NCBI RefSeq assembly: GCF_014647595.1
Contig: NZ_BMPM01000005.1
Span: 248,001 to 312,000 of the forward strand
Reading direction: 5' to 3'
Source: Paenarthrobacter histidinolovorans
GTDB taxonomy: Bacteria; Actinomycetota; Actinomycetes; Actinomycetales; Micrococcaceae
DNA length: 64,000 nt
Positions 7,461-15,028 of the stretch are shown piece by piece; the stretch's first letter is position 1, and every line of letters starts with the position of its first letter. The notes under the pieces were generated by a model, which did not search any database, had not been told where the DNA came from, and was given only the letters and a program-made list of their open reading frames with translations. The position numbers and the translations under genes were made by a program.

Positions 7461-7479
7461 GTTCTACTCGTTGTAGAAC
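7461..7479. promoter_or_regulatory. GTTCTAC-N5-GTAGAAC palindrome
   Basis: A perfect 7-5-7 inverted repeat, GTTCTAC-TCGTT-GTAGAAC, sits between the upstream membrane protein stop and the start at 7520. It is followed by a short T-rich stretch, so it could be an operator or a weak terminator. The spacing to the next start favours an operator. Confidence 0.4.
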
Positions 7480-7519
7480 TTTTGCAGACCGGCGGGCACG
7501 TACCGCCATCATTGGAGGA

Positions 7520-7861
7520 ATGACCGTGGCAGACCAGACACCAGGAGAACCGCGCAAGATGCGGACCTCGGTCAAGGGACCCCTCATGTTCTCCGCCTTC
7601 TTCGCCGTGCTGGCCTTCGTGGCCGTGCTGATCTTCGCTTCCGGCGGCAGCGCGCGTGTTCCGCGGTTCGACCTCGCATTCACCGGCGCAGGCATCGCGT
7701 TCATTGTGAGCCTCGTTGTGGCGGCCATGCTGTCCATGAGCTACAAGGAGAACGCCGACCACTTGGGCAAGGGCTCCGGGGTCAACCTCAGTTCCAAGCG
7801 TCCGCACGGCGGATCGCCGGACTCCTCCGGCGGAACTGAAACGCCCGACGCCGGCCACTAA
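7520..7861 (+). CDS. Small two-helix membrane protein, DUF4229-like
   Basis: This 113-residue protein has a charged N-terminus, two membrane helices (residues about 20-45 and 55-75) and a hydrophilic Ser/Gly-rich tail. The layout and the SMSYKEN segment after helix two resemble small actinobacterial DUF4229 proteins, but this is a weak, by-eye match. The ATG at 7520 has a good ribosome binding site (GGAGG at 7512). The stop overlaps the stop of the convergent gene, and the hairpin terminator of this gene lies inside the 3' coding region of that neighbour. Confidence 0.65.
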   Translation: MTVADQTPGEPRKMRTSVKGPLMFSAFFAVLAFVAVLIFASGGSARVPRFDLAFTGAGIAFIVSLVVAAMLSMSYKENADHLGKGSGVNLSSKRPHGGSPDSSGGTETPDAGH

Positions 7862-8418
7862 CCTTCCAGCGCTTCCCCACTTTGCTCGGGGGAGCGCTTT
7901 TTGGTGGGCCTCGCTGGGCTTGCGGTGGCGGTCCAGCGAAGCGGCAGTGATGCGTTCACCAGAAGAAACGCGAGAACACACCAGCCGCCCATGAGCAGGC
8001 CGCCGTCCGGTGCCGAAGCAATGTAGTCGACCCCGTTGGGCCTCAAGGTCTCAGGCGTGGGTTTCAGGTACCCGGAAGCAATAAGGGCCAGGCCAGCCGC
8101 AGCCAGGAGTACGTAGATTCGACCGTTGCCCGCCCACCAGCGGTTGATCGGGGGAATGAGGCGTACGGGCAGACCCACCATGACTGCGAGGGAAATGGTC
8201 GCTGCCGGCACTAGAAGGCCGCCCAGTACAAGGCCGATTATTACTCCGATGCCGTCGTAGTCCACCATGGTTGCCACCTGCAACATGATCCACGATGGGG
8301 CCAGGAAAGCGAAGGCCAGGGCGAGTTGGCCGAACCTGGTCATTCCTGCGCTTCCGTAGCGTTCACGTGGCAAGTCGCGCAGTGTGGGGACGTGGCGATC
8401 AGCAGAGTGGTTGGTCAC
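7858..8418 (-). CDS. Hypothetical membrane protein, tandem paralogue (second copy)
   Basis: This 186-residue protein has four predicted membrane helices. It is a diverged duplicate of the gene just upstream. Shared landmarks are 'GLPVRLIPPINRWWAGNGRIYVLLA' against 'GLPLRLNERLSRWWLGNAPMYILLA', then ALI-x-SG, GGLLMGG/GGMLMGG and VNAS[LF]PLR near the end. The GTG start overlaps the upstream stop (GTGA), so the two are coupled. No known family was recognised. A terminator for the opposing gene is embedded in its last codons. Confidence 0.7.
   Translation of the reverse strand: MTNHSADRHVPTLRDLPRERYGSAGMTRFGQLALAFAFLAPSWIMLQVATMVDYDGIGVIIGLVLGGLLVPAATISLAVMVGLPVRLIPPINRWWAGNGRIYVLLAAAGLALIASGYLKPTPETLRPNGVDYIASAPDGGLLMGGWCVLAFLLVNASLPLRWTATASPARPTKKRSPEQSGEALEG
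7868..7898 (+). terminator. Terminator embedded in convergent coding sequence
   Basis: AGCGCTTCCCC (7868-7878) pairs with GGGGGAGCGCT (7888-7898), with one G-T wobble, and is followed by TTTT. It serves the plus-strand gene ending at 7861 but lies within the C-terminal codons of the minus-strand gene. Confidence 0.65.
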
Positions 8419-8945
8419 TGGGCCATTCTTCCGGTGCGTGGTCGTTTTCGGAACCGGAGCGGGAACGAGGCGTTAACAACGAGGAAGTTGACGATCAAGC
8501 AGCCGCCCATGAGCATTCCGCCGTGACACGTGACAACGTCGAAGTGGTAACCATCGATGTCGCCTATGTGGCGTTCGGGCGTGTTGAACCCGGAAATTAT
8601 GAGAGCCACGCCCGCGACCGCCAGAAGAATGTACATGGGGGCATTCCCCAGCCACCAGCGGCTTAACCGCTCGTTGAGGCGCAGAGGCAGTCCGACGGCC
8701 ACTGCAACACCCATCAGAAAGGGTGGTCCTATCAGCAGGAAGAGGAGAGTCCCCAGGAACTCATACCCTGGACTTGCCGCCATCACACACACGAACCACA
8801 TTGCGGCCATGAAGGGGTATGCGATCGCCAGTTGGGCAATCGGAGCCATGTCCGGTTTGTCGGGGGGCCTGACCCAGGTGGTATTCGGAATCGGCGTCCG
8901 TCCAGCCGGAAAGTTGTAGGCGCCTGTATTCGTTTGTTCCCCCAT
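8415..8945 (-). CDS. Hypothetical membrane protein, tandem paralogue (first copy)
   Basis: This 176-residue protein has four predicted membrane helices after a soluble N-terminal stretch of about 35 residues. It shares with its downstream paralogue the RLSRWWLGNAPMYILLA helix start, the GGMLMGG motif and the VNASFPLR end. The ATG at 8945 was chosen as the only Met upstream of the first helix. The pair is translationally coupled and may form a heteromeric membrane complex. Nothing in the motifs points to transport or catalysis, and no family was recognised. Confidence 0.7.
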   Translation of the reverse strand: MGEQTNTGAYNFPAGRTPIPNTTWVRPPDKPDMAPIAQLAIAYPFMAAMWFVCVMAASPGYEFLGTLLFLLIGPPFLMGVAVAVGLPLRLNERLSRWWLGNAPMYILLAVAGVALIISGFNTPERHIGDIDGYHFDVVTCHGGMLMGGCLIVNFLVVNASFPLRFRKRPRTGRMAQ

Positions 8946-8963
8946 GCCGCAATTATGCCCGGG

Positions 8964-9512
8964 TTATTCGCTCCCGGCGGCCTTCCGTGCACGGTATGCC
9001 GCCACGTGGGCCCGATTGGCGCAGTTGCCCGTGTCGCAGTAGAGCTTGGAGCGGTTGCGGCTGAGGTCGAGCACCACGGCATCACAATCCTCTGCGGCGC
9101 ACACGCGCATCCGATCCATTTCCCTGCTGCGGATCACGTCGATGATGGCCATCGCGGCCTCGGTGCCCATCCGGTCGACCAAGGGTGCTTCCGGCGTTGT
9201 GGCGTGGAGGTGCCAGTCCCAGTGATCGTGCTTGACCAGCTGCGGGAGGGCTTTTGCGTCTGCGAGCAGTTTGTTGACGGTCTTGGCTGCGGTGTCTTCG
9301 TCGGAGGTCCAGAGTGCTGCGAGTTCGCCGCGCAGGCGCTTGATGCTGGTCAATTCCGCGGCGGAGTTGGTGCGCGACCCTGTGAACTCCTCCGCTTTCA
9401 GGAACGAGTTGAGGTCCTCCAGTGTTGCCAGCAGATCTTCCCCATTGGCTGCAGTGTTGATCAGGTTGACCACGCTACGAAGGGCAACCTCGGTGTCAGG
9501 CGCAAAAAGCAC
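8964..9512 (-). CDS. CGNR zinc-finger (ABATE domain) transcriptional regulator
   Basis: This 182-residue protein has a helical stress-sensing ABATE-like region (residues about 1-130) and a C-terminal zinc ribbon: RVCAAEDCDAVVLD with two cysteines, then LYCDTGNCANRAHVAAYRAR with two more. The family signature is CGNRAHV; here it reads CANRAHV, a conservative variant. Such proteins are putative DNA-binding regulators often found next to exporters. Here an EamA exporter gene is divergent, separated by about 70 bases, and is the probable target. GTG at 9512 has a good AAGGAG ribosome binding site five bases upstream. Confidence 0.85.
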   Translation of the reverse strand: MLFAPDTEVALRSVVNLINTAANGEDLLATLEDLNSFLKAEEFTGSRTNSAAELTSIKRLRGELAALWTSDEDTAAKTVNKLLADAKALPQLVKHDHWDWHLHATTPEAPLVDRMGTEAAMAIIDVIRSREMDRMRVCAAEDCDAVVLDLSRNRSKLYCDTGNCANRAHVAAYRARKAAGSE

Positions 9513-9583
9513 TTTGACTCCTTACATAGTTCGGGAGTACTGTCATGACCATAAGCCCACTTTACTCCTGACAGGAGGCTGCT

Positions 9584-10615
9584 GTGTCAGCTCCAACGAC
9601 GAAGGCTGATGCAAAGAGTTTCCTGGCATCGGGACTCGGCATTGCTCTTTTTTCTTCAGCCGTATTCGGAACCTCCGGCTCTTTCGCCAAGTCCATGCTG
9701 GAGACCGGCTGGTCGCCCGGCGCCGCTGTAACCGTGCGTCTCACAGGTGCCGCGCTGATCCTGGCGATTCCCGCCGTCGTGGTCCTTCGCGGCCGCTGGC
9801 ACCAGCTGAAGGACAACTGGCTCACCATCCTGCTGTTCGGCCTGATCGGCGTCGCCGGCTGCCAGCTCTTCTACTTCAACGCCGTGGCCCGGCTGTCCGT
9901 GGGCGTCGCGCTGCTGCTTGAATATCTGGCCCCTGTGATGATTGTGCTGTGGCTCTGGATTTCCAGCCGACGCAAACCGCGGGCGCTCACCGCTGCCGGC
10001 GCGTTGCTTTCCCTGGGCGGCTTGGTGTTGGTTCTTGATCTGACCGGCGCGGTCAAGGTGGACTTCGTTGGCGTCCTGTGGGGCATGGCGGCTGCGGTGT
10101 GCCTGGTGATCTACTTCTTCATCACGGCCAAGGAAAATGACACCCTACCTCCGCTGGTGCTTGCCTCGGGCGGCCTGCTGGTGGGCGCACTGGTGATGTG
10201 GTTGGTGGGTCTGTTGGGGCTGCTTCCCATGACGTTCAGTACCGCCGACACAACGCTGGGCCCGTGGACCTTGCCCTGGTGGGTCTCCGCCGTCGGCTTG
10301 ATCATCCTGGCAACGGTCCTCGCGTACGTTTCCGGAATTATGGCGGCCCGCAGCTTGGGATCGAAGGTGGCCTCGTTCGTGTCCTTGACGGAGGTGCTGT
10401 TCGCGGTGATCTGGGCTTGGCTGTTGTTGGGCGAACTCCCCGGTCCCATCCAACTGCTGGGTGGTCTCCTGATTGTGGGCGGCGTGGTCCTGGTTCGCGT
10501 GGACGAACTGCGGGGAGACCGCCGGGCTGCTGCTGCAGGCGCCCGGGCTTTGGATCACCCTAACGACGTCGAACCTGTCCCTTCGGGGCCTGTCGCCGGA
10601 GCTTCCCGGGACTAA
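9584..10615 (+). CDS. EamA/DMT family exporter
   Basis: This 343-residue protein has ten membrane helices in two EamA repeats. The first repeat contains 'FGTSGSFAKSMLETGWSPGAAVTVR' and the second ends with 'LTEVLFAVIWAWLLLGE', the classical end-of-domain signature. These drug/metabolite transporters usually export amino acids or small metabolites. The GTG at 9584 has a strong AGGAGG site six bases upstream. A hydrophilic tail of about 40 residues follows the last helix. It is divergent from the CGNR regulator gene, which suggests regulation by that protein. Confidence 0.87.
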   Translation: MSAPTTKADAKSFLASGLGIALFSSAVFGTSGSFAKSMLETGWSPGAAVTVRLTGAALILAIPAVVVLRGRWHQLKDNWLTILLFGLIGVAGCQLFYFNAVARLSVGVALLLEYLAPVMIVLWLWISSRRKPRALTAAGALLSLGGLVLVLDLTGAVKVDFVGVLWGMAAAVCLVIYFFITAKENDTLPPLVLASGGLLVGALVMWLVGLLGLLPMTFSTADTTLGPWTLPWWVSAVGLIILATVLAYVSGIMAARSLGSKVASFVSLTEVLFAVIWAWLLLGELPGPIQLLGGLLIVGGVVLVRVDELRGDRRAAAAGARALDHPNDVEPVPSGPVAGASRD

Positions 10616-10715
10616 CGCCCGGGTCCGCGGTCTTGTCTGCCTGCTCGCCGTAGAACGTCGGGGGCGGCTGATCCGGGTGGGGCTGCGGATGACGTCGGGT
10701 ACTGGTGTGAACGCA

Positions 10716-10749
10716 AAAATGCCCGGACGCTTGTGCGTCCGGGCATTTT
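10716..10749. terminator. Strong bidirectional terminator
   Basis: A perfect 15-base stem (AAAATGCCCGGACGC at 10716-10730, complement at 10735-10749) with a four-base loop TTGT lies between the convergent EamA and WXG100 genes. A and T runs at the stem ends suit both directions. Confidence 0.85.
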
Positions 10750-10759
10750 CCCAACTGTC

Positions 10760-11023
10760 TTAGTTGGAGGCCTGCTGCTGCTGCTCAGCGTTCTTCTGAG
10801 CGCGATCGCCGGCTTCGCGAAGAGCGTCGGCAACCTTCTTCAGGTTCGAAGCGTGCTGGCTGTCCCACTCGCCGCGGAACTTGTCAGCGTCCGGGCCCTT
10901 CCAGTCGGTGCCATCAAGTGCGCCCTTGAGCTGTGAACGCTGCTGCTCGATGTGCTCGGCACCTGCCTTCAGCTTGTTACCGAGCTGACGAAGCTGATCA
11001 ACATCTGCACCCCAAATAGCCAT
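10760..11023 (-). CDS. WXG100 (ESAT-6-like) family protein
   Basis: This 87-residue, all-helical protein has the hallmark turn WKG (in GTDWKGPDADKFR) between two long amphipathic helices. WXG100 proteins are substrates of type VII (Esx) secretion, usually as dimers. The start at 11023 (MAIWGADVD) is chosen because a GGAGAA site lies five bases upstream and because the family begins there; a longer frame to 11098 lacks support. No EccC/EccD secretion genes, partner WXG protein or toxin is nearby, so it is a solitary member exported by machinery encoded elsewhere. Confidence 0.88.
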   Translation of the reverse strand: MAIWGADVDQLRQLGNKLKAGAEHIEQQRSQLKGALDGTDWKGPDADKFRGEWDSQHASNLKKVADALREAGDRAQKNAEQQQQASN

Positions 11024-11169
11024 GAGATTCTCCTTCATTTGTTCGGACCCGAGCTCTTCGGCATCCCCAGCGGCCTCCGGCTCATCCGGAAGATCCAATA
11101 GCTAAAACCTATCCCGGGAATCGCAAACCCGTCGATGGGCACCCCTCCCCATGCAGCACTGCCCATGGT

Positions 11170-11175
11170 TAGCAT
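11170..11175 (+). promoter_or_regulatory. -10 box of a probable leaderless promoter
   Basis: TAGCAT lies six bases before the ATG at 11182, and no ribosome binding site is present. Confidence 0.4.
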
Positions 11176-11181
11176 GGGGTT

Positions 11182-11454
11182 ATGTGCCGGAATATCAGGA
11201 CTTTGCATAACTTCGAACCGCATGCCACAAGCGAGGAAGTGGAGGCCGCGGCCCTCCAATACGTGCGTAAGATCAGCGGATCCACCAAGCCTTCGAAGGC
11301 CAACGAAGAAGCCTTTGCCGAGGCTGTCCACGAAATCGCACACATTACGCAACATCTTCTGGACTCCTTGGTGAGCCATGGGCCGGCCAAGAACCGGGAC
11401 GAGGAAGCGGCCAAGGCAAAGGCCCGGGCTGCGGTCCGGTTCGGAACCGCTTAG
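11182..11454 (+). CDS. DUF2277 family protein
   Basis: This 90-residue protein matches the DUF2277 pattern throughout: MCRNIRTLHNFEPHAT at the start, AALQYVRKISGSTKPSKANE in the middle, and an Ala/Arg-rich end with AKAKARAAVRF. The family is widespread in actinobacteria and of unknown function. It has a conserved Cys at position 2. The gene is leaderless by the position of its -10 box. Its last codons form one arm of a hairpin terminator shared with the convergent copA gene. Confidence 0.88.
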   Translation: MCRNIRTLHNFEPHATSEEVEAAALQYVRKISGSTKPSKANEEAFAEAVHEIAHITQHLLDSLVSHGPAKNRDEEAAKAKARAAVRFGTA

Positions 11455-11462
11455 CCCGGGCC
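11421..11462. terminator. Long hairpin terminator overlapping the DUF2277 stop
   Basis: GGCCCGGGCT (11421-11430) pairs with AGCCCGGGCC (11453-11462), and inside it GCGGT pairs with ACCGC. The hairpin spans the stop codon at 11452-11454 and lies ten bases beyond the copA stop, so it can serve both genes. Confidence 0.6.
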
Positions 11463-11472
11463 TTCTTCCTGG

Positions 11473-13815
11473 CTACTTGCCGAACGAGCGCAGCCTCAGC
11501 GAGTTGGCCACCACCAGAACCGAGCTGGCCGCCATCGCTGCTCCCGCGATCATCGGATTCAGCAGCCCAAGTGCGGCCACCGGGATGCCGATCGCGTTGT
11601 AGAAGAACGCCCAGAACAGGTTGGTCTTGATGGTGGAAAGTGTCTTCCGGGACAGTTCGATCGCCTGCACGAGCTGACCCAGGTCGCTGCCCATGACCGT
11701 CAGATCCGAGGCCTCGATCGCCACATCCGTACCGGAACCCATCGCGATCCCCAGGTCGGATTGCGCCAGAGCAGCGGCGTCGTTAACGCCGTCCCCAGCC
11801 ATCGCGACTGTTGCCCCCGAAGCCTGAAGCTTGCGAACCGCCTCCACTTTCCCCTCCGGCAACACCCCGGCGAACACATCCTCCGGTGGGATCCCGACGG
11901 CGGCAGCCACTTGGGCAGCCACGGCAGCATTGTCTCCGGTCAACAGGATGGGGCGGATGCCCAGACCCTTCAGCTTCTGGATCGCTGCCGCCGAGCCGGG
12001 TTTGATGGTGTCGCTCAGGCTCACAATTCCGGCCGGTGCCCCATCAACGGCGACCCAGATGGCGGTAGCACCCCCGTTCTCCTGGGCGGCCAGGATTTCC
12101 CGATGACCCGCTTCGAGAGAGATGCCGTTCTCCTCCAGCCAACCCGAGCGGCCCACGACCACGGCCTTCGAACTGCCGTCCAGCACCACGCGTCCTTGCA
12201 CTCCGCCGCCGGGAGCAGAACTGAAACCTTCAACGGCAGGCAGAGTGCCGGCGTCGGGCATTGCGTCTTTTGCCGCGGCGGCAATGGCGTGGGCGATCGG
12301 GTGCTCCGACGCCGACTCGACGGCACCGGCCAGCGTGAGTACTGAGGCGGGGGAGTGCCCGTTCAAGGCGACGGTGTGGTCCACGGCCAGCTTGCCGCTG
12401 GTAACGGTGCCGGTCTTGTCCAGCAGGATCGTGTCCACGTGCCGCGTGTCCTCGAGAACTTGCGGACCCTTGATGAGGATGCCCAGCTGGGCGCCACGGC
12501 CCGTTCCGGTGAGCAGGCCAACCGGAGTCGCCAGGCCCAGGGCGCAGGGGCAAGCGATCACCAGAACAGCAACGGCGGCGGTGAAGGCGCCATTCAGATC
12601 ACCTGAGATGAACAGCCAGAGCAGGAACGTTGCCAGGGCGATGACCAGCACAATCGGGACGAAGACCGAACTGATCCTGTCCGCGAGCCGTGCAATCGGT
12701 GCTTTGCCCGTTTGGGCCTGGCTGACCAGCCGGCCCATCTGGGCGAGCGTGGTGTCGGAGCCAACTCGTGTGGCCCGGACCAACAGTCGGCCGGAGGTGT
12801 TGATCGTAGCCCCGGTCACCGCGCTGCCCGTGCCGACTTCAACCGGAACCGATTCGCCAGTCACCAGGGAGGCGTCGACAGCTGATGCTCCGTCGACCAC
12901 CAGGCCATCGGTCGCGATTTTCTCACCGGGGCGAACGACGAACACATCATCCACCAGGAGCTGGTCCGCTGGGATCTTCCGCTCGACGCCCCCTTCGAGG
13001 ATGGTTGCGTCCTTGGCACCCAGGTTCAGCAGGGCCTTGAGGGCATTGCCTGCTTTGGCCTTCGCGTTCGCTTCCAGGTAACGGCCCAGTAGCAGGAACG
13101 TGGTGACCACGGCCGCGACCTCGAAGTACAGCCCACCGCCGGACATGCTTTCCATGCCGGGATGTTCGGTCATCCGGGGGTCGGCAAACAACTGCCACGC
13201 GGAGTACACGTATGCCGCGATCACACCAATGGAAACCAAGGTGTCCATGGTGGACGCGAGGTGCCGGGCATTGATGGCAGCAGCCCGGTGGAATGGCCAG
13301 GCCGCCCAGCTCACCACAGGGAGTGCCAGGGCGCCCACAACCCAGCCCCAGTTGGCGAACTGCAGCGCCGGAATCATGGAGATTGCGAACACAGGAACGG
13401 TCAGGATGGCAGCCAGGATCAGGCGCGGCCGGAGTGTCGATGCCGACGGGCCGTGGTCCATATGGTTTTCGTGCCCGGAGTGCTCGTCGTGCATGGGCTC
13501 AGCGTCGTGATGATGCTCATGCCCGGGACTGTTTGCCGTGTCACTGGCGGCCGGGCGGGTATGCGGCGCGGGTGCCTGGCGCAGGGTGGCTTTGTACCCC
13601 GTGGCATTGACCGTGTCCACGATCTGCTGGTCCGTCACGGTGGCGGGGACGGTGACATGGGCTGATTCGAGAGGCAGGTTGACGCTCGCCTCGACGCCTT
13701 CGAGTTTGCCCAGTTTCCGTTCCACCCGATTGACGCAAGAGGCGCAGGTCATGCCCTCAATGTCCAACTCGATCACCCGTTGTGCGGGTTGGTTGAAGCT
13801 CTCCTGGTTACTCAA
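11473..13815 (-). CDS. copA: Copper-exporting P1B-type ATPase
   Basis: This 780-residue pump exports Cu+ from the cytosol using ATP. An N-terminal metal-binding domain carries GMTCASC (Cys24 and Cys27). It is followed by a histidine-rich linker (repeated His, Asp and Glu at about residues 99-127) that may bind extra metal. Eight membrane helices follow, with the transport motif CPC (Cys422-Pro-Cys424) in the sixth, the phosphorylation site DKTGT (Asp466), an HP motif (SEHPIAHA) and GDGVND in the nucleotide-binding region. The length is normal for CopA. It is the last gene of the csoR-copZ-copA operon and is expected to be induced by copper through CsoR. Confidence 0.95.
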   Translation of the reverse strand: MSNQESFNQPAQRVIELDIEGMTCASCVNRVERKLGKLEGVEASVNLPLESAHVTVPATVTDQQIVDTVNATGYKATLRQAPAPHTRPAASDTANSPGHEHHHDAEPMHDEHSGHENHMDHGPSASTLRPRLILAAILTVPVFAISMIPALQFANWGWVVGALALPVVSWAAWPFHRAAAINARHLASTMDTLVSIGVIAAYVYSAWQLFADPRMTEHPGMESMSGGGLYFEVAAVVTTFLLLGRYLEANAKAKAGNALKALLNLGAKDATILEGGVERKIPADQLLVDDVFVVRPGEKIATDGLVVDGASAVDASLVTGESVPVEVGTGSAVTGATINTSGRLLVRATRVGSDTTLAQMGRLVSQAQTGKAPIARLADRISSVFVPIVLVIALATFLLWLFISGDLNGAFTAAVAVLVIACPCALGLATPVGLLTGTGRGAQLGILIKGPQVLEDTRHVDTILLDKTGTVTSGKLAVDHTVALNGHSPASVLTLAGAVESASEHPIAHAIAAAAKDAMPDAGTLPAVEGFSSAPGGGVQGRVVLDGSSKAVVVGRSGWLEENGISLEAGHREILAAQENGGATAIWVAVDGAPAGIVSLSDTIKPGSAAAIQKLKGLGIRPILLTGDNAAVAAQVAAAVGIPPEDVFAGVLPEGKVEAVRKLQASGATVAMAGDGVNDAAALAQSDLGIAMGSGTDVAIEASDLTVMGSDLGQLVQAIELSRKTLSTIKTNLFWAFFYNAIGIPVAALGLLNPMIAGAAMAASSVLVVANSLRLRSFGK

Positions 13816-13824
13816 GCGAACCCC

Positions 13825-14067
13825 CTAGGCTTCGTTGGCTACCACCAGGTAGCCGGCTTCTGCCACGGCCTCGCCAATTTCCGACGGCGAGAGCTCCTGG
13901 CTGGATGTGATGGTGACGGTGGACAGGCCGCCGGGGTTGAGGTCCACTGCGACATTCTGGACGCCGCTGAGAGCTTCAAGTTCTTCGCTCACGCTGGAAA
14001 CACAGTGGCCGCAGGTCATGCCGGAAACGTTCACGTTGGTCTGGATGGTCTGGATGGTCTGGCTCAT
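13825..14067 (-). CDS. copZ: Copper chaperone, heavy-metal-associated domain
   Basis: This 80-residue, single-domain HMA protein has the metal site MTCGHC (Cys19 and Cys22) and the normal ferredoxin-like length. It is expected to bind Cu+ and pass it to CopA, encoded nine bases downstream. The ATG at 14067 is chosen over an upstream frame because AAGGAG lies seven bases before it and the protein then begins at the first beta-strand. It lies between csoR and copA in one operon. Confidence 0.92.
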   Translation of the reverse strand: MSQTIQTIQTNVNVSGMTCGHCVSSVSEELEALSGVQNVAVDLNPGGLSTVTITSSQELSPSEIGEAVAEAGYLVVANEA

Positions 14068-14116
14068 GGAGTGCTCCTTGGTGTTGAGTTGGATGGTGTG
14101 GTGAGTGGAGGCGGGG

Positions 14117-14482
14117 TTACCGCAGCAGGCGCCCGATGGCATCGGTGGCCTCCTTGACTTTGGCGTCGATTTGTTCGGCGCGGGCCTGGGGGTCGGGCTC
14201 GGAGGCGGCTCCAACGACGCAGTGGCCGATGTGCTCCTCGACGAGGCCCAGGCTCACGGCGTGGAGGGCCTTGGTGGCGGCCGCGACCTGCGTGAGGATG
14301 TCGATGCAGTACTTGTCGTCCTCCACCATGCGCGCAATCCCGCGGACTTGGCCTTCGATTCGTTTCAACCTCTTGAGGTACGCGTCCTTATTGCTGGTGT
14401 AGCCATGGGTCGCGGAGGGTTCCAGGTCCACCTCGATGACTGGCGCATCCGGGTGGCTCAGCTTCAGGTCTGGTGAATTCAT
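14117..14482 (-). CDS. csoR: Copper-sensing transcriptional repressor
   Basis: This 121-residue, all-helical protein is of the CsoR/RcnR family. The copper ligands are in the exact family spacing: Cys59 in DDKYC, His84 in VEEHI and Cys88 in GHCVV (Cys-x24-His-x3-Cys). The basic helix LKRLKRIEGQVRGIARM is the DNA-binding surface. CsoR represses copper export genes and leaves DNA when Cu+ binds. Two palindromic sites of the GC-rich CsoR type lie between this gene and the divergent rhodanese-like gene, so it controls its own operon and probably both directions. Confidence 0.93.
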   Translation of the reverse strand: MNSPDLKLSHPDAPVIEVDLEPSATHGYTSNKDAYLKRLKRIEGQVRGIARMVEDDKYCIDILTQVAAATKALHAVSLGLVEEHIGHCVVGAASEPDPQARAEQIDAKVKEATDAIGRLLR

Positions 14483-14493
14483 GTCATCAACTT

Positions 14494-14510
14494 ATACCCC
14501 GTGGGGGTAT
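14494..14510. promoter_or_regulatory. CsoR box 1
   Basis: ATACCCC-GTG-GGGGTAT is a perfect 7-3-7 palindrome of the type bound by CsoR. It lies 12 bases upstream of the csoR start. Confidence 0.8.
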
Positions 14511-14517
14511 GCGTCAA

Positions 14518-14534
14518 GTACCCCCAGGGGGTAT
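14518..14534. promoter_or_regulatory. CsoR box 2
   Basis: TACCCCC-A-GGGGGTA is a perfect 7-1-7 palindrome (14519-14533), closely related to box 1, seven bases further upstream of csoR and about 57 bases before the divergent rhodanese-like gene. Confidence 0.75.
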
Positions 14535-14590
14535 GTTTTTGGCAGGATAGGATTTCGGGTAACGGCAATCAGTAAAGGCAAGGTGACTCA

Positions 14591-15028
14591 ATGGCTACCG
14601 ATGATCGGGCCGGAAGTTTTGGGATGAAGCTCGACCCCGCCGACTTCTTCCGCGCAAAGCTTCAGTGCGAGATCGACGTGATGGAGGTGGCGGAGGCCGA
14701 CCCGGAGTCACTGGTCATTGTGGACACCCGCCGCAGGAGTTCTTGGGACCATGGACATATTCCTCAGGCCGTACATATCCCTACGGCTTCGATCCCATCC
14801 CAGGCCCACGGCCTTGTCCCCGCTGGTTCGCAGGTGGTGGTGTACTCCTGGGGTCCAGGCTGCAACGGCAGCACTTTCGCTGCGCTCGCGTTCGCGGAGC
14901 TCGGCTACTCCGTGAAGGAAATGATCGGGGGCATCGAGTATTGGATAAGGAACGGGCTGCCCGTTGAGACAGCCGCGGGCGTCGCCAAGAGCACGCCGGA
15001 TGCGCTGGTGACAGCCCACACGATCTGA
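14591..15028 (+). CDS. Rhodanese-like domain protein
   Basis: This 145-residue protein holds one rhodanese domain. The sequence shows the IVDTRRRSSWDHGHIPQAVHIP region and an active-site loop beginning at Cys91 (CNGSTFA) that should carry a persulfide. It probably acts as a sulfurtransferase or in thiol or metal handling. It is divergent from csoR across the two CsoR boxes, so copper control is plausible, although rhodaneses are not standard members of copper operons. The stop overlaps the start of the next gene by one base (TGATG). Confidence 0.85.
   Translation: MATDDRAGSFGMKLDPADFFRAKLQCEIDVMEVAEADPESLVIVDTRRRSSWDHGHIPQAVHIPTASIPSQAHGLVPAGSQVVVYSWGPGCNGSTFAALAFAELGYSVKEMIGGIEYWIRNGLPVETAAGVAKSTPDALVTAHTI

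Noticed and set aside
12122..13081. Plus-strand open frame of about 319 codons opposite copA
   Set aside because: Antisense shadow of a P-type ATPase with all its motifs; Ser/Thr/Arg-rich translation without family features.
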